DNA from: Halalkalicoccus tibetensis
GTDB taxonomy: Archaea > Halobacteriota > Halobacteria > Halobacteriales > Halalkalicoccaceae
Assembly: GCF_037996645.1 (NCBI RefSeq)
Contig: NZ_JBBMXV010000002.1
Coordinates: forward strand, 186,001-250,000
DNA: 64,000 nt
Reading direction: 5' to 3'
In this document: in pieces, positions 17,055-25,707 of the stretch
How the letters are laid out: every line of letters begins with the position of its first letter
How positions within the stretch are numbered: the first letter of the stretch is position 1
The notes under the pieces: generated by a model
What the model was told of the DNA's origin: nothing
Databases searched by the model: none
The model's input: only the letters and a program-made list of their open reading frames with translations
Made by a program: the position numbers and the translations under genes

Positions 17055-17426
17055 ATGACGGACTGGCGCGCGGTGGGTTACGGGTTCGTGGTGACGTTTC
17101 TCGTGGGCGCGATCGGCCTCGCGATCCCGGGGCTGGGCCAGCTCACGGCGGGGCTGGTCGGCGGGTTCGTCGCCGGCTACGTCGCACGCGGCGGCCTCGC
17201 GCGCGGGTTCTGGCACGGGCTATTGGCGGGCAGTCTGGGCGGGCTCGTCGTCGGCCTGCTGCTGTGGCTCGCGATCGCGGTCGTCGGGCTCGCGGGCGGG
17301 CCCGTCGGCGGGGCGGCCGGCGCGCTCACGGGCTTCGGCGTCTTCGCCGTCGCCGCGGTGATCGCGCTGGTGATGGCCGTCGAGAGCGCGGTCGCCGGCG
17401 CGATCGGCGCGGTGCTGAACGACTAA
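17055..17426 (+). CDS. DUF5518-like small membrane protein
   Basis: A 123-residue, glycine-rich, very hydrophobic protein with about four transmembrane helices and GG/GxxxG packing motifs throughout (GLVGGFVAGYVARGG, GLAGGPVGGAAG). It resembles the haloarchaeal DUF5518 family. Function is unknown. The ATG at 17055 is set by the TATA box at 17025-17032. The gene 25 bases downstream on the same strand encodes an ASCH-like protein. Confidence 0.75.
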   Translation: MTDWRAVGYGFVVTFLVGAIGLAIPGLGQLTAGLVGGFVAGYVARGGLARGFWHGLLAGSLGGLVVGLLLWLAIAVVGLAGGPVGGAAGALTGFGVFAVAAVIALVMAVESAVAGAIGAVLND

Positions 17427-17451
17427 GGCGGGCCGGCCCCTGGAAGGAGGT

Positions 17452-17772
17452 ATGGGAGAGATCGACCCCGACGCGCTGTTGCCGAACGACCACGTGAAGA
17501 GCGCGGTGAAGGAGGGCGAGGTGACCCAGCTCAGCCGCGGCGCGACGAACCGCTACGCCGAGGAGGGCGACACCTTCGAGCTCGACGACGAGACGTTCGC
17601 GGTCGTCGACGTCGAGGAGCGGACGCTGGGCGAGCTGACCGACGAGGACGCGAGGCGCGAGGGCTCTGCGGACCTCGAGTCCTACCGCGAACGGATGGTC
17701 GCCGTCCACGGGAGCGACTTCGAGTGGGACGGGACGAGCGAGATCGTCAGCTACCGGTTCGAGCGTCGTTAG
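17452..17772 (+). CDS. ASCH/PUA-like domain protein
   Basis: A 106-residue protein whose layout fits the ASCH fold: an N-terminal LLPNDHVKSAVKEGEVTQLS segment with RG near residue 30, the EGDTFELDDETFAVVDVEE strand pair (near 38-56), and a C-terminal YRERMVAVHGSDFEWDG helix-loop. ASCH domains are related to PUA and are thought to bind RNA or modified nucleotides. Catalysis is not established. The final bases overlap the convergent hisE stop. Confidence 0.75.
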   Translation: MGEIDPDALLPNDHVKSAVKEGEVTQLSRGATNRYAEEGDTFELDDETFAVVDVEERTLGELTDEDARREGSADLESYRERMVAVHGSDFEWDGTSEIVSYRFERR

Positions 17773-18074
17773 CGCCGTTCCTCGAGCTCCGCGCGGAGGT
17801 CCTCGAGATCCATGTCCTTCATCGAGAAAAGAACTAGTAGATGGTAGACCAGGTCGGCCGACTCGGCGGCCAGCTCGTCGTTCGCGTCGTCCTTCGCGGC
17901 GAGGATCACCTCCGTGGTCTCCTCGCCGAGCTTCTCGAGGACCGCGTTCTCCCCCTTCTCGTGGGTGAACAGCGAGGCCGTGTAGGAGCCCTCCGGCAGC
18001 TCCGCCTTTCGGTCCTCGATGACGGCGAAGAGCTCGTCGACGACGTCGTCGGCGGGCTCGCCCCCGTCGTTCAC
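17769..18074 (-). CDS. hisE: phosphoribosyl-ATP diphosphatase
   Basis: A 101-residue HisE, which hydrolyses phosphoribosyl-ATP to phosphoribosyl-AMP in the second step of histidine synthesis. The all-alpha NTP-pyrophosphohydrolase fold shows GSYTASLF (near 28-35), the metal-binding EKLGEETTEVILAAK (near 47-61) and ESADLVYHLLVLF (near 70-82). It overlaps the bifunctional-nuclease-family gene by four bases (ATGA-type) and is the last gene of a pdxT - nuclease - hisE run. No other his gene is in the window. Confidence 0.92.
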   Translation of the reverse strand: MNDGGEPADDVVDELFAVIEDRKAELPEGSYTASLFTHEKGENAVLEKLGEETTEVILAAKDDANDELAAESADLVYHLLVLFSMKDMDLEDLRAELEERR

Positions 18075-18535
18075 GGCTCGTCCCCCATGAGCTCGCCGAC
18101 CTCACGGATGTCCGCGAGCTCCTCGAACTGCTCGCCGGCCTGGCGGCCCTGCTCGAACACCTCGTTCGAGAGCTCGATGGGCGCGTTGGTTCGGGCGGCC
18201 AACGCCAGCGAGTCGCTCGGGCGGGCGTCGACGGTCAGCGACTGGCGGGGTCCCTCGAGGTGGAGGTCCGCGATGTAGGTCCCCTCGCCGCTGACCTCGG
18301 TGATCTCGACGCGCTCGATGCGCCCACCGAGCTCCTCCATCACGTCGAGCAGGAGGTCGTGGGTCAGCGGGCGGCCGATGTCGTAGGCGTCCATGCCGTG
18401 GGCGATGCTGTTGGCCTCCTCGAAGCCGATGAAGATGGGGAGGACGTCCTCCTCGCCCTCCGCGGCGAGGACGACGACGGGGACCGGACCGTCGGGCGTG
18501 CCGGCGACACGCACCGAATCGATGGTGGCGTCCAT
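18071..18535 (-). CDS. bifunctional nuclease (BFN/DUF151) family protein
   Basis: A 154-residue protein of the DUF151 bifunctional nuclease family. Characteristic features are the strand-rich N-terminus with VVLAAEGEEDVLPIFIGFEEA (near 22-42), the RPLTHDLLLDVMEELGG helix (near 54-70) and the VDARPSDSLALAARTNAPI motif (near 102-120). Plant and bacterial relatives have nuclease activity; the archaeal substrate is unknown. It is sandwiched between pdxT and hisE. Confidence 0.88.
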   Translation of the reverse strand: MDATIDSVRVAGTPDGPVPVVVLAAEGEEDVLPIFIGFEEANSIAHGMDAYDIGRPLTHDLLLDVMEELGGRIERVEITEVSGEGTYIADLHLEGPRQSLTVDARPSDSLALAARTNAPIELSNEVFEQGRQAGEQFEELADIREVGELMGDEP

Positions 18536-18566
18536 ACCCGCTCGGACGGCGCGGACGCCTAAAGAC

Positions 18567-19157
18567 CTACGGTGTGACCGACGGCGACTCGAGGAGGGCG
18601 AGGCGATGGAGCCGCGGGTCGTCGGTGAGCTCGGGATGAAACGCCGTCCCCACGATCGGGCCCTGGCGGACGGCCACGGATCGATCGTCGACCGTCGCGA
18701 GCACCTCGCATCCGGCGTCGACCACCGCCGGCGCGCGGATGAAGACCGCCGGGAACGGCTCGTCGAGGCCCGCGACGTCCAGATTCGTCTCGAAGCTGTC
18801 GACCTGCCGGCCGAAGGCGTTCCGCTCGACCTCGGCGTCGAGCAGGCCGAGGGTCTCGACCCGGTCGTCACTACCCCGACCGGCCACGATCAGCCCCGCA
18901 CAGGTCGCGAGCAGGGGCTTTCCTCGCTCGACGTGCTCGCGGATCTCGGGAGCGATCCCCTCGCCGTGGACCAGCCGGGAGATCGTCGTCGACTCCCCGC
19001 CGGGCATACAGAGGAGGTCACAGTCGGGGACGACGCCCGACGAGCGGACCTCCCGGACCTCGATCCCGGTGTCGTAGGCGGCGCCCGCCCGGGCGAGCGC
19101 CTGTGCGTGTTCGGAGACGTTACCCTGGACGGCGAGGACGCCGGCGACGAGACTCAT
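18567..19157 (-). CDS. pdxT: pyridoxal 5'-phosphate synthase glutaminase subunit
   Basis: A 196-residue class I glutaminase that supplies ammonia to the PdxS synthase in PLP formation. The nucleophile Cys is in ATCAGLI (near 79), and the His/Glu pair in FHPELT (near 176). The MPGGEST oxyanion-region motif lies near residue 51. PdxS is not in the window. The ATG at 19157 is preferred to one nine codons upstream because MSLVAGVLAVQG is the conserved first strand. Confidence 0.93.
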   Translation of the reverse strand: MSLVAGVLAVQGNVSEHAQALARAGAAYDTGIEVREVRSSGVVPDCDLLCMPGGESTTISRLVHGEGIAPEIREHVERGKPLLATCAGLIVAGRGSDDRVETLGLLDAEVERNAFGRQVDSFETNLDVAGLDEPFPAVFIRAPAVVDAGCEVLATVDDRSVAVRQGPIVGTAFHPELTDDPRLHRLALLESPSVTP

Positions 19158-19195
19158 GGAGGGGAGTAGAGACGAACGACCCAAAAACCTCGCGC

Positions 19196-19360
19196 CTACA
19201 CGCCGACGGCGTTCAGGATCTGGACGAAGATGCCGAAGAGGACACAGAACACCATCACCGCCTTCGGGTCGACCGTGATCGCGTTGCGGTCCTCGGCGTC
19301 GAAGTACCGAACCAGTCCGGCGCTCGACATCAGCCCGCCGCTGTTCTGTCCGCTGCTCAT
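19196..19360 (-). CDS. preprotein translocase subunit Sec61beta (SecG)
   Basis: A 54-residue protein: a short Ser/Gly-rich cytosolic segment with GLMSSAGLVRYFDAED (residues 9-24), followed by one transmembrane helix (about 32-52) and a very short tail. This is the archaeal Sec61beta/SecG layout, the small partner of SecY/SecE in the translocon. The start is the ATG at 19360. Only 38 bases separate it from pdxT on the same strand, so read-through transcription is possible. Confidence 0.88.
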   Translation of the reverse strand: MSSGQNSGGLMSSAGLVRYFDAEDRNAITVDPKAVMVFCVLFGIFVQILNAVGV

Positions 19361-19469
19361 AATTACGAAGGCGTCGTACCGGTACCTAAACCTTTCGCTG
19401 TTCCCGCTCGGCGAGGGGCGCCGGTTAGGAAACGCTTATCCGATTCCGGTGGGTAGCCTATCGTGAACG

Positions 19470-19739
19470 ATGGCTGTAACCCTGAAAGACTTTTACGCCG
19501 ACTGGTGTGGCCCCTGCAAGACCCAGGACCCGATCCTCGAGGAGCTCGAGGAGGACTGGGAGGACCGATTCAGCGTCGAGAAGGTCAACGTCGACGAGGA
19601 CCAGGAGACCGCAAACGAGTACCAGGTCCGCTCGCTGCCGACCCTGATCGTCGAGAACGACGACGGCGTCGTCGAGCGGTTCGTCGGCGTGACCCAGCGC
19701 GACGACCTCGAGAGCGCCCTCGAGGACGCCGGCGCGTAG
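19470..19739 (+). CDS. small thioredoxin
   Basis: An 89-residue thioredoxin-fold protein with the classical active site WCGPCK at residues 12-17 and the cis-proline segment SLPTLIV (near 55-61). It is shorter than the usual 105-110 residues because the first beta-strand/helix is reduced, as in small archaeal thioredoxins. It acts as a cytosolic disulfide reductant. A CTTATCC box lies about 30 bases upstream of the ATG. Confidence 0.9.
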   Translation: MAVTLKDFYADWCGPCKTQDPILEELEEDWEDRFSVEKVNVDEDQETANEYQVRSLPTLIVENDDGVVERFVGVTQRDDLESALEDAGA

Positions 19740-19755
19740 AACGGAGAACCGACCC

Positions 19756-20424
19756 TTACTCGAAGCGGACCCCCACGTCGTGGAGGTCCGCGTTGTTCCC
19801 CGCGAGGTTGATCAGCAGCGGCGTCAGCGACTCGACCTCCGCGGCGTTCGCGATCGGGCCCGCACGGAGGGCGCGAAGCCCCTCGATCCCCTCGGCGAGC
19901 CGTTCGACGGTATCGAGCCCGTCCTCGTCGTCGCCCACGAGCAGCGTGTCCTCGGAGAGTTCACGATCGAGGTCCGCGAGCTTGCCCGCCGAGAGGCTGT
20001 GGAACGCCCCGACGATCGGGACCTCGTCGGGGGCGCTCGCGGCGACCATCGCCGTCACGCTGCCAGCCGAGGGCCGGTTGTAGTGGAGACCCGCATCGTC
20101 GCGCTGCATCCCGACGGCGGGGCTGACGAGCGTAGTAGAAGAATCGAGCCGGTCGGCGATCGACTCGACGGTGTCGCGGACGTGATAGGGCGGGACCGCG
20201 AGCACCACCACGTCGGCGCGGTCGGCGGCCATCGCGTTGTCGAACCCCTTGATCGACGCCTCGAGGTCCCGATCTTCGAGCGTTTCACGGTACTCCTCGA
20301 CCGTCGCGCGGGCCTTCTCGGGGTCGCGCGAGCCGATCAGGAGCTCGTGGTCGGTGTCGCAGGCGAAGCGCAGCGCGAGCCCCGCGCCGATGTCGCCGGT
20401 GCCGCCACAGAGTGCGATTCGCAT
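19756..20424 (-). CDS. npdG: F420H2:NADP oxidoreductase
   Basis: A 222-residue NADPH-dependent F420 reductase that moves hydride between F420 and NADP. The N-terminal dinucleotide motif is GGTGDIGAGLA (residues 7-17), with the phosphate-selective SRDPEK (near 32). VVVLAVPPYH (near 72) and GAFHSLSAGKL (near 139) are typical of the family, as is the C-terminal LTPLLINLAGNN. It complements the mer-like and cofE genes at 6-8 kb. Confidence 0.9.
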   Translation of the reverse strand: MRIALCGGTGDIGAGLALRFACDTDHELLIGSRDPEKARATVEEYRETLEDRDLEASIKGFDNAMAADRADVVVLAVPPYHVRDTVESIADRLDSSTTLVSPAVGMQRDDAGLHYNRPSAGSVTAMVAASAPDEVPIVGAFHSLSAGKLADLDRELSEDTLLVGDDEDGLDTVERLAEGIEGLRALRAGPIANAAEVESLTPLLINLAGNNADLHDVGVRFE

Positions 20425-20504
20425 ACGGGAACTGACGACGGACGCGGCCTAAAGCTTCCGAGAGTGGCAACCGAGGCGGGCGGAGCGCTCGCTTGACGGG
20501 GCGC

Positions 20505-21377
20505 TCACTCGAGCAGCACCGGCAGGTCGTTGACCGAGTCGAGCACCGCCGCCGCGCCCGCCGCCTCGTACTTCCGTCTGCCCTCCTCGCCGGTCAGCCC
20601 GCCGGTGAGGACGCCGATGCCGTGGTACTCCCGCTCGGGGTCGGCCTCCGCGGCGTTCGTCGCCGTGCGCACGTCGTCGAGCGTGTCGCCGACGAACGCG
20701 ACCGAGCCGGCCTCGAACCGCTCGGCGAGGGTCACCAGCGCCCGGGGATGGGGTTTGCCCTCCCCCCAGTCGTCCATCGTGAACCGGTGGTCGTCGGGGA
20801 CGGCGAGGCCGACCCGCGAGAGGGCGATCTCCGCCTCGGCGGCCGGCCTGCCGGTCAGGACGCCCACCGGACGCTCCGCGAGCCACTCCCTCGTGCTCGC
20901 GTTGAGCAGGACCGGCTCGCCGTGGATGAAGCCGGCGTGGTCGTCCGGAACGCCCCCCGGCGGTTCGCCCTCGAGCTCGCGGTACAGTTCCTCGCCGAGA
21001 TAGAGCCACTGGAAGACCTCCCGGAGGCGCTCGCGATCCCAGCGCCCGGCGACTCGCTCGGCGACCTCGGGCGCGAGCGCCGCCTCGACGACGGCCTCCG
21101 CGGCGTCGAGCCCGCCACCCCGCTCCGCGATCCGGTCGGTGAACCCCTCGACGGACTCGGGATAGCCCTCCTGGCGCGCGAGGACGAACAGGGCCGCCGC
21201 GTCGGTCAGCTCCCAGTCGTTGTTGAACCCGCCGGCGTCCTTGAACGCCTGGATCCCCTCCTTCTCGATGGTGGCGTCATAGACGCGCTCGACTGACTCG
21301 ACGATCGCCCGCCGGTAGGAGTCGGCGACGTCGACGAGAACCCCGTCGACGTCGAGGACGACGCAGTCTGCGTGCAT
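20505..21377 (-). CDS. HAD-superfamily hydrolase (TIGR01548-like)
   Basis: A 290-residue HAD phosphatase. Motif I is DVDGVLVD (near 9-16), with both catalytic aspartates; motif II is the threonine in VLTGRP (near 177); the lysine of motif III is in GKPHPRAL (near 209); and motif IV is FVGDTLDD (near 227-234). A large helical cap (about 20-165) is inserted after motif I. The overall layout fits the TIGR01548 subfamily, whose substrate is unknown. Confidence 0.85.
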   Translation of the reverse strand: MHADCVVLDVDGVLVDVADSYRRAIVESVERVYDATIEKEGIQAFKDAGGFNNDWELTDAAALFVLARQEGYPESVEGFTDRIAERGGGLDAAEAVVEAALAPEVAERVAGRWDRERLREVFQWLYLGEELYRELEGEPPGGVPDDHAGFIHGEPVLLNASTREWLAERPVGVLTGRPAAEAEIALSRVGLAVPDDHRFTMDDWGEGKPHPRALVTLAERFEAGSVAFVGDTLDDVRTATNAAEADPEREYHGIGVLTGGLTGEEGRRKYEAAGAAAVLDSVNDLPVLLE

Positions 21378-21408
21378 ACCGACCCCTGTGGGGTCGTCGG
21401 CTATGGGG

Positions 21409-21798
21409 CTATCGCTCCGCGACGAACAGCGTCTCCCGCGGGAGGGCGCGCCGGGAGACCGGCACTTCCGGAGCGTCCCCGCCCAGCGTCGTGAACAGCA
21501 GGTCGGCGTCGACCCGGCGGGCGAGATCGCGGGTCGGGCGGTGCAGCTCCGGGGGGAGGTTCAGCGCGTAGATCGCCCCCGCCTCGTCGTAGATCGCCGG
21601 ATCGGGCTCGACGACGTCGTCGAGGACGAACAGGACGCCGTCGGGGGTTTCTCGAGGATGGACGTCGGTCGCGGTGACCCGGCGCCCCCGGTCCGCGAGC
21701 GCGCGGGCCACGTCGGTCCGCCGGCCGATCCCGACCTCGACGAGCTCGTCGTAGGCGGCGAGTTCGTCTGCGAGACCGGCGACCGTGGCGGGTTCCAT
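21409..21798 (-). CDS. UPF0146 family protein
   Basis: A 129-residue protein of the archaeal UPF0146 family, with the layout of a reduced Rossmann methyltransferase: [15 protein letters not shown] (near 21-35), TATDVHP (near 43) and [11 protein letters not shown] (near 76-86). No SAM-dependent activity has been established. The ATG at 21798 is used; the upstream in-frame ATG would overlap the divergent archaemetzincin promoter. The two genes share only 40 bases. Confidence 0.85.
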   Translation of the reverse strand: MEPATVAGLADELAAYDELVEVGIGRRTDVARALADRGRRVTATDVHPRETPDGVLFVLDDVVEPDPAIYDEAGAIYALNLPPELHRPTRDLARRVDADLLFTTLGGDAPEVPVSRRALPRETLFVAER

Positions 21799-21838
21799 GG
21801 CCGTGATACTTATCATACGCTACACCATACCCCTTTTC

Positions 21839-22360
21839 ATGCATGTCGACATCGTGCCGATCGGGGAGCTCCCGGCCGCGGTCAAACGGGAGGCCTCCTC
21901 GGGGCTGCGGTCGGTCTACGAGTGTGACGTGACGGTGCACGACGAGCAGTCGATCCCCTCCGGCGCGTACGACGCGAACCGCAACCAACACCGCGCCGAG
22001 GAGTTCATCGAGCTCGCCTCCCGGATCGGCGACGGCGAGAAGAACATCGCGATCACCGCGAAGGACCTCTTCTACCGGCGGCGCAACTACGTCTTCGGGC
22101 TGGCCTACCTCGACGGCAACGGCAGCGTCATCTCCACCTACCGCCTCCAGACCTCGAGCGACGGCGGCTTCTCCGAGAGGAGCGCGAGCGAGATCTTCGG
22201 CGATAGAGTCAGAAAGGAGGTCGTCCACGAGATCGGCCACACGATGGGGCTCGAGCACTGCGACAACAACCGCTGTGTGATGAACTTCTCGCCGACCGTC
22301 CGGGAGGTCGACATCAAGGAGCAGAACCTCTGTGGGACCTGTCAGCGGTCGGTCCTCTGA
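21839..22360 (+). CDS. amzA: archaemetzincin metalloprotease
   Basis: A 173-residue archaemetzincin. The zinc-binding consensus HEIGHTMGLEHC is near 129-140, followed by CDNNRCVMNFS (near 140-150) and the CGTC pair (near 165). These four cysteines bind the second structural zinc found in this family. Most of the fold N-terminal to the active site is conserved (DIVPIGELP, AYDANRNQ, GLAYLDG). Natural substrates are unknown. It is divergent from the UPF0146 gene. Confidence 0.93.
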   Translation: MHVDIVPIGELPAAVKREASSGLRSVYECDVTVHDEQSIPSGAYDANRNQHRAEEFIELASRIGDGEKNIAITAKDLFYRRRNYVFGLAYLDGNGSVISTYRLQTSSDGGFSERSASEIFGDRVRKEVVHEIGHTMGLEHCDNNRCVMNFSPTVREVDIKEQNLCGTCQRSVL

Positions 22361-22398
22361 GGAAAGGGTTGATGGATCGTCGTCCCGAAGGCGAGAAT

Positions 22399-22764
22399 AT
22401 GGTATCCGAGGAAGTCGCGGACGAGCTGGTATCGGCGTGTCGAACCACCGTCGGCGACGAGCTGCGCAGCGTCACCTACTTCACCCCCGAGGAGTACGAC
22501 CACCTCTACCTGCGCGATGACCTCGAACGCGGCAACGACCCCGAAGCGTTCGCCGAGAACGAGCGCCAGGGCTTCTCCAGCCAGCGCACCTACGAGTGGT
22601 CGGAGCTCGGCGACTACGAGTACACCATCCGCGTCTTCGAGTTCGGCCATCTCGTCCGCGTGATCGGCGATGAGGAGGGCGTCTACGTTACGACCGGCGA
22701 CCTGACGATGGACCGCTTCGGCGAGCTCGTCGAGGCGATCCAGAGCATCCTCCGCGAGGAGTGA
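22399..22764 (+). CDS. DUF7522-like haloarchaeal protein
   Basis: A 121-residue soluble acidic protein that looks like a conserved haloarchaeal family (DUF7522, from memory). Typical segments are TVGDELRSVTYFTPEEYDHLYLR (residues 17-39, quoted in parts: TVGDELRSV, FTPEEYDHLY) and FGHLVRVIGDEEGVYVT (near 77-93). It resembles stand-alone sensor-like alpha/beta proteins. No catalytic residue can be named. It follows amzA by 38 bases in the same direction. Confidence 0.7.
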   Translation: MVSEEVADELVSACRTTVGDELRSVTYFTPEEYDHLYLRDDLERGNDPEAFAENERQGFSSQRTYEWSELGDYEYTIRVFEFGHLVRVIGDEEGVYVTTGDLTMDRFGELVEAIQSILREE

Positions 22765-22773
22765 GCACCCCCG

Positions 22774-23535
22774 TCACTGGGCCGACCAGCCGCCGTCGGC
22801 GCTCAGACACGCACCCGTGACGTAGCTGGCGGCGTCGCTCGCGAGGAAGACGACGGGCGCGGCGATCTCCTCGGGCTCGGCGAACCGCTCCAGCGGGGTG
22901 CGCGAGAGCAGCGACTCCTTCAGCTCCTCGTTCTCCATCGCCCCCTTCGTCAGCTCGGTCGCGACGTAGCCCGGCGCGACGGCGTTGACCCGCACGTCGG
23001 GCGCCCAGTCGAGCGCGGCGCTCTTGGTGAGCCCTACCAGGCCGTGTTTCGAGGCGACGTAGGGATGCTGGCGCGGCAGGCCGACCACGCCGCCGACGCT
23101 CGCGACGTTGACGACCGACTCCACCGAGCCCTCGCCCGCGACCTTCGTACAGAGGAAGGCTCCACGGAGGTTGACGTCGAGCGTCCGGTCGTAGCCGTCC
23201 ATCTCGACCGCCTCGGGTTTCCCGAGGGCGTCGTCGGGGTTGATCCCGGCGTTGTTCACGAGGACGGCGGGCGATTCCAGCTCCTCGTCGACCCGATCGA
23301 ACAGCGCGCGGACCTCGCCCTCGCTGGTGACGTCCATGGGCTGGAGAAGCGAGTCGCCGCCCCGTTCCTCGATACCCTCGACGACGGTTTCGAGCGCGTC
23401 CTCCGAACGGGCGGCGGGCACCACGTCCGCGCCCGCCTCGGCGAGCGCGAGCGCGATCGCCCGCCCAATCCCGCGGCTCGCGCCCGTGACGACGGCTACC
23501 TGCCCCGAGCAGTCGAACGCGTCGAGAACTGACAT
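22774..23535 (-). CDS. short-chain dehydrogenase/reductase (FabG-like)
   Basis: A 253-residue classical SDR. The cofactor motif TGASRGIG is near 17-24, with NNAG near 92-95. The catalytic Ser is in VASVGG (near 146), and the Tyr/Lys pair is in YVASK (near 159-163). The C-terminus ends with TGACLSADGGWSAQ, as in FabG-type 3-oxoacyl reductases. The substrate is not determined; haloarchaea have many such SDRs. Confidence 0.9.
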   Translation of the reverse strand: MSVLDAFDCSGQVAVVTGASRGIGRAIALALAEAGADVVPAARSEDALETVVEGIEERGGDSLLQPMDVTSEGEVRALFDRVDEELESPAVLVNNAGINPDDALGKPEAVEMDGYDRTLDVNLRGAFLCTKVAGEGSVESVVNVASVGGVVGLPRQHPYVASKHGLVGLTKSAALDWAPDVRVNAVAPGYVATELTKGAMENEELKESLLSRTPLERFAEPEEIAAPVVFLASDAASYVTGACLSADGGWSAQ

Positions 23536-23583
23536 ACCGGCAGGGCGGGCGCAGTGGGCTTAAATCCCGGCCCGGGTCGGCTC

Positions 23584-23787
23584 TCAGGCCGGGCCGTCGG
23601 CGTCGTCGTCCGGGTCGGCCCGTTCCGTCCCGGGTTCGTCGCCTTCGCCGGAGCTGTCGTCCCCGCCGAGTTCGTCGTCCTCGGCGGGCTCGTCGTTCTC
23701 GCCGTCGTCGGTCATCTCCCCGACCGCCGACTCGGCCTGGCGCTTGAACCGTTCGACCTCGCGGCCCGCCTTCTCGAAGAGTCCCAT
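23584..23787 (-). CDS. small protein with basic amphipathic helix and acidic tail
   Basis: A 67-residue protein: a short helix LFEKAGREVERFKRQAESAVG (read in parts; residues 3-23) followed by about 45 residues of Asp/Glu/Gly linker. The helix-plus-acidic-tail design recurs in small haloarchaeal proteins. No function is known. It lies between the SDR gene and the RLI gene, all on the minus strand. Confidence 0.55.
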   Translation of the reverse strand: MGLFEKAGREVERFKRQAESAVGEMTDDGENDEPAEDDELGGDDSSGEGDEPGTERADPDDDADGPA

Positions 23788-23891
23788 CGGTCCTTCGAGG
23801 TGGGGCGCTCGGATAAGGGTTCGGCCGTTCGGCCCGCTTCGCCGGGTGTTACGGGGGTCGTACCGGTCGCGGGACGAGCACGGCGAGGCCG

Positions 23892-25706
23892 TCAGGGCGC
23901 GTAGTAGTACTCGCCCTGTTTCTTCTGCTGGCGGTCGAGCTGGCTGCCGGGTTTGTTGATCCGCGGGCGGCCGGTGCGCTCGTCGCGGCGGAAGGTGATG
24001 TCGAGGTTCGCGAGGAACTCGTTCATCCCGTCGCGCATCCCCTGGGGCTGGCTCGCGTGGCCGTGATGGGCGGGCTCGCCCTCGAAGACCAGCAGGCGAT
24101 CGGCGAGCAGGTCCATCATGTAGATGTCGTGGTCGACGACCATGACGGTCGCGTCCTGGGTCTCGGCGTATCGCCGGATCGCCCGGGTCGCGAGCACCCG
24201 CTGTTCGACGTCCAGATGCGCGGAGGGCTCGTCGAGCAGGAACAGGTCGGCGTCCTTCGAGAGACAGGCCGCGATGGCGACGCGCTGGCGCTCCCCGCCC
24301 GAGAGGTCGTTGAGGTTCTGCTCCATGATGCGGGAGAGCTGAAGGGGGTTCGCGATCTCGGTGTTCCAGTGCGAGGAGCCGAAGTCATCAGTAATGGACG
24401 AGAGGAACACGTCGACGCGCATGGGCTGGTCGATCTCGATGTACTGGGGCTTGTAGGCGACTTCCAGATCGGTCTCGAACTCCCCGTCGTCGGGTTCGAG
24501 CTTCCCGGCGACCAGCTTCGCGAAGGTGGACTTCCCGATCCCGTTGGGCCCGACGATCCCGAGCACCTCCTCCTCGCGGATGGTGCCGCCGTCGACCGAG
24601 AGCGAGAACGCGTCCTCGCCGTAGGACTTCTCCATCTCGGGGTACTCGATCAGGGGATCGCTTCGCGAGACCGTCCGCGGGGCGTGCTGTTCGAACCCGA
24701 TCGCCTCCGGGCGGATCCGCATGTTCTCGTTGTCGAGGTAGCCCGCGAGGTACTCGTTGATCCCGTTCCTGACCGATTTGGGCGAGGTGATGACCCCGTA
24801 GGCGCCGGGCTCACCGTAGGCGACGTGGAGGTTGTCACAGAGCAGGTCCAGGATCGCGAGGTCGTGTTCGACCACGAGCATGGATCGATCGCCCTCCTCG
24901 GCGAGCTCCCGAACGATGCGGGCGACGGTGACCCGCTGGCCGATGTCCAGATAGGGTGTGATCTCGTCGAGGAAGTAGAAGTCGGCGTCGCGGGCCAGAC
25001 ACGCCGCGATCGCCACCCGTTGAAGCTCCCCGCCCGAGAGCTCGTCGATCGCCTGATCCATCACGGGGGAGATCGAGAGCCGTTCGACGAGGTCGTCGAG
25101 CGCGCCCCGCTCGTCGGTGTGTTCGAGCAGCTGTCGGGTGTTGCCGTCGAACTGCTTGGGGATCTGATCGACGTACTGGGGTTTGCGAGCGACCGAAACC
25201 TCGCCGTCGCGGACCTCGCGGATGTAGTCCTGGAGCTCGGTGCCCCGGTAGGCGTCGAGCACGGCGTCCCAGCCCGGCGGCTCCTCGTGCTGCCCGAGGT
25301 TCGGGGTGAGCTCGCCCGCGAGGATGTTCACCGCGGTCGACTTCCCGATCCCGTTGGGACCCAGGATCCCGGTGACCTGGCCCTCGATCGGGATCGGCAG
25401 GCCATAGAGCGAAAAGGCGTTCTCCCCGTAGCGGTGGACCGGCTCGTCCTGGAGCTCCTGGGGCAGGTTGATGATCTCGATCGCGTCGAACGGACACTTC
25501 TCGACGCAGATACCGCAGGTCTCGCCGAGACAGATCTCCTCGGAGATCCGGATCTGGTCGGGCCCGCCCTCTTCCGCGTCCTCGCCGCGCTGGGTGATGC
25601 ACTCCTTGCCCGTTCGGTTGGGCGGACAGTAGTTCGCACACTCGTAGCTACAGCGGTCGGGCTGACACCTGTCGAGGTCGACGACGGCGATGCTGTCGTC
25701 GGCCAT
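23892..25706 (-). CDS. ribosome recycling ATPase RLI (ABCE1)
   Basis: A 604-residue ABCE1 homologue that splits ribosomes into subunits after termination. The N-terminal iron-sulfur domain has the CxxxxC...C cysteines (CQPDRCSYECANYC region, 14-27) and CLGETCGICVEKCP (near 59-72). Each of the two ABC ATPases has a Walker A GPNGIGKST (near 118 and 386) and an LSGGE signature (two copies). A HTH/hinge region separates them. It starts one base after the stop of the membrane protein gene upstream (TGA-G-ATG), so translation is coupled. Confidence 0.97.
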   Translation of the reverse strand: MADDSIAVVDLDRCQPDRCSYECANYCPPNRTGKECITQRGEDAEEGGPDQIRISEEICLGETCGICVEKCPFDAIEIINLPQELQDEPVHRYGENAFSLYGLPIPIEGQVTGILGPNGIGKSTAVNILAGELTPNLGQHEEPPGWDAVLDAYRGTELQDYIREVRDGEVSVARKPQYVDQIPKQFDGNTRQLLEHTDERGALDDLVERLSISPVMDQAIDELSGGELQRVAIAACLARDADFYFLDEITPYLDIGQRVTVARIVRELAEEGDRSMLVVEHDLAILDLLCDNLHVAYGEPGAYGVITSPKSVRNGINEYLAGYLDNENMRIRPEAIGFEQHAPRTVSRSDPLIEYPEMEKSYGEDAFSLSVDGGTIREEEVLGIVGPNGIGKSTFAKLVAGKLEPDDGEFETDLEVAYKPQYIEIDQPMRVDVFLSSITDDFGSSHWNTEIANPLQLSRIMEQNLNDLSGGERQRVAIAACLSKDADLFLLDEPSAHLDVEQRVLATRAIRRYAETQDATVMVVDHDIYMMDLLADRLLVFEGEPAHHGHASQPQGMRDGMNEFLANLDITFRRDERTGRPRINKPGSQLDRQQKKQGEYYYAP

Positions 25707-25707
25707 C

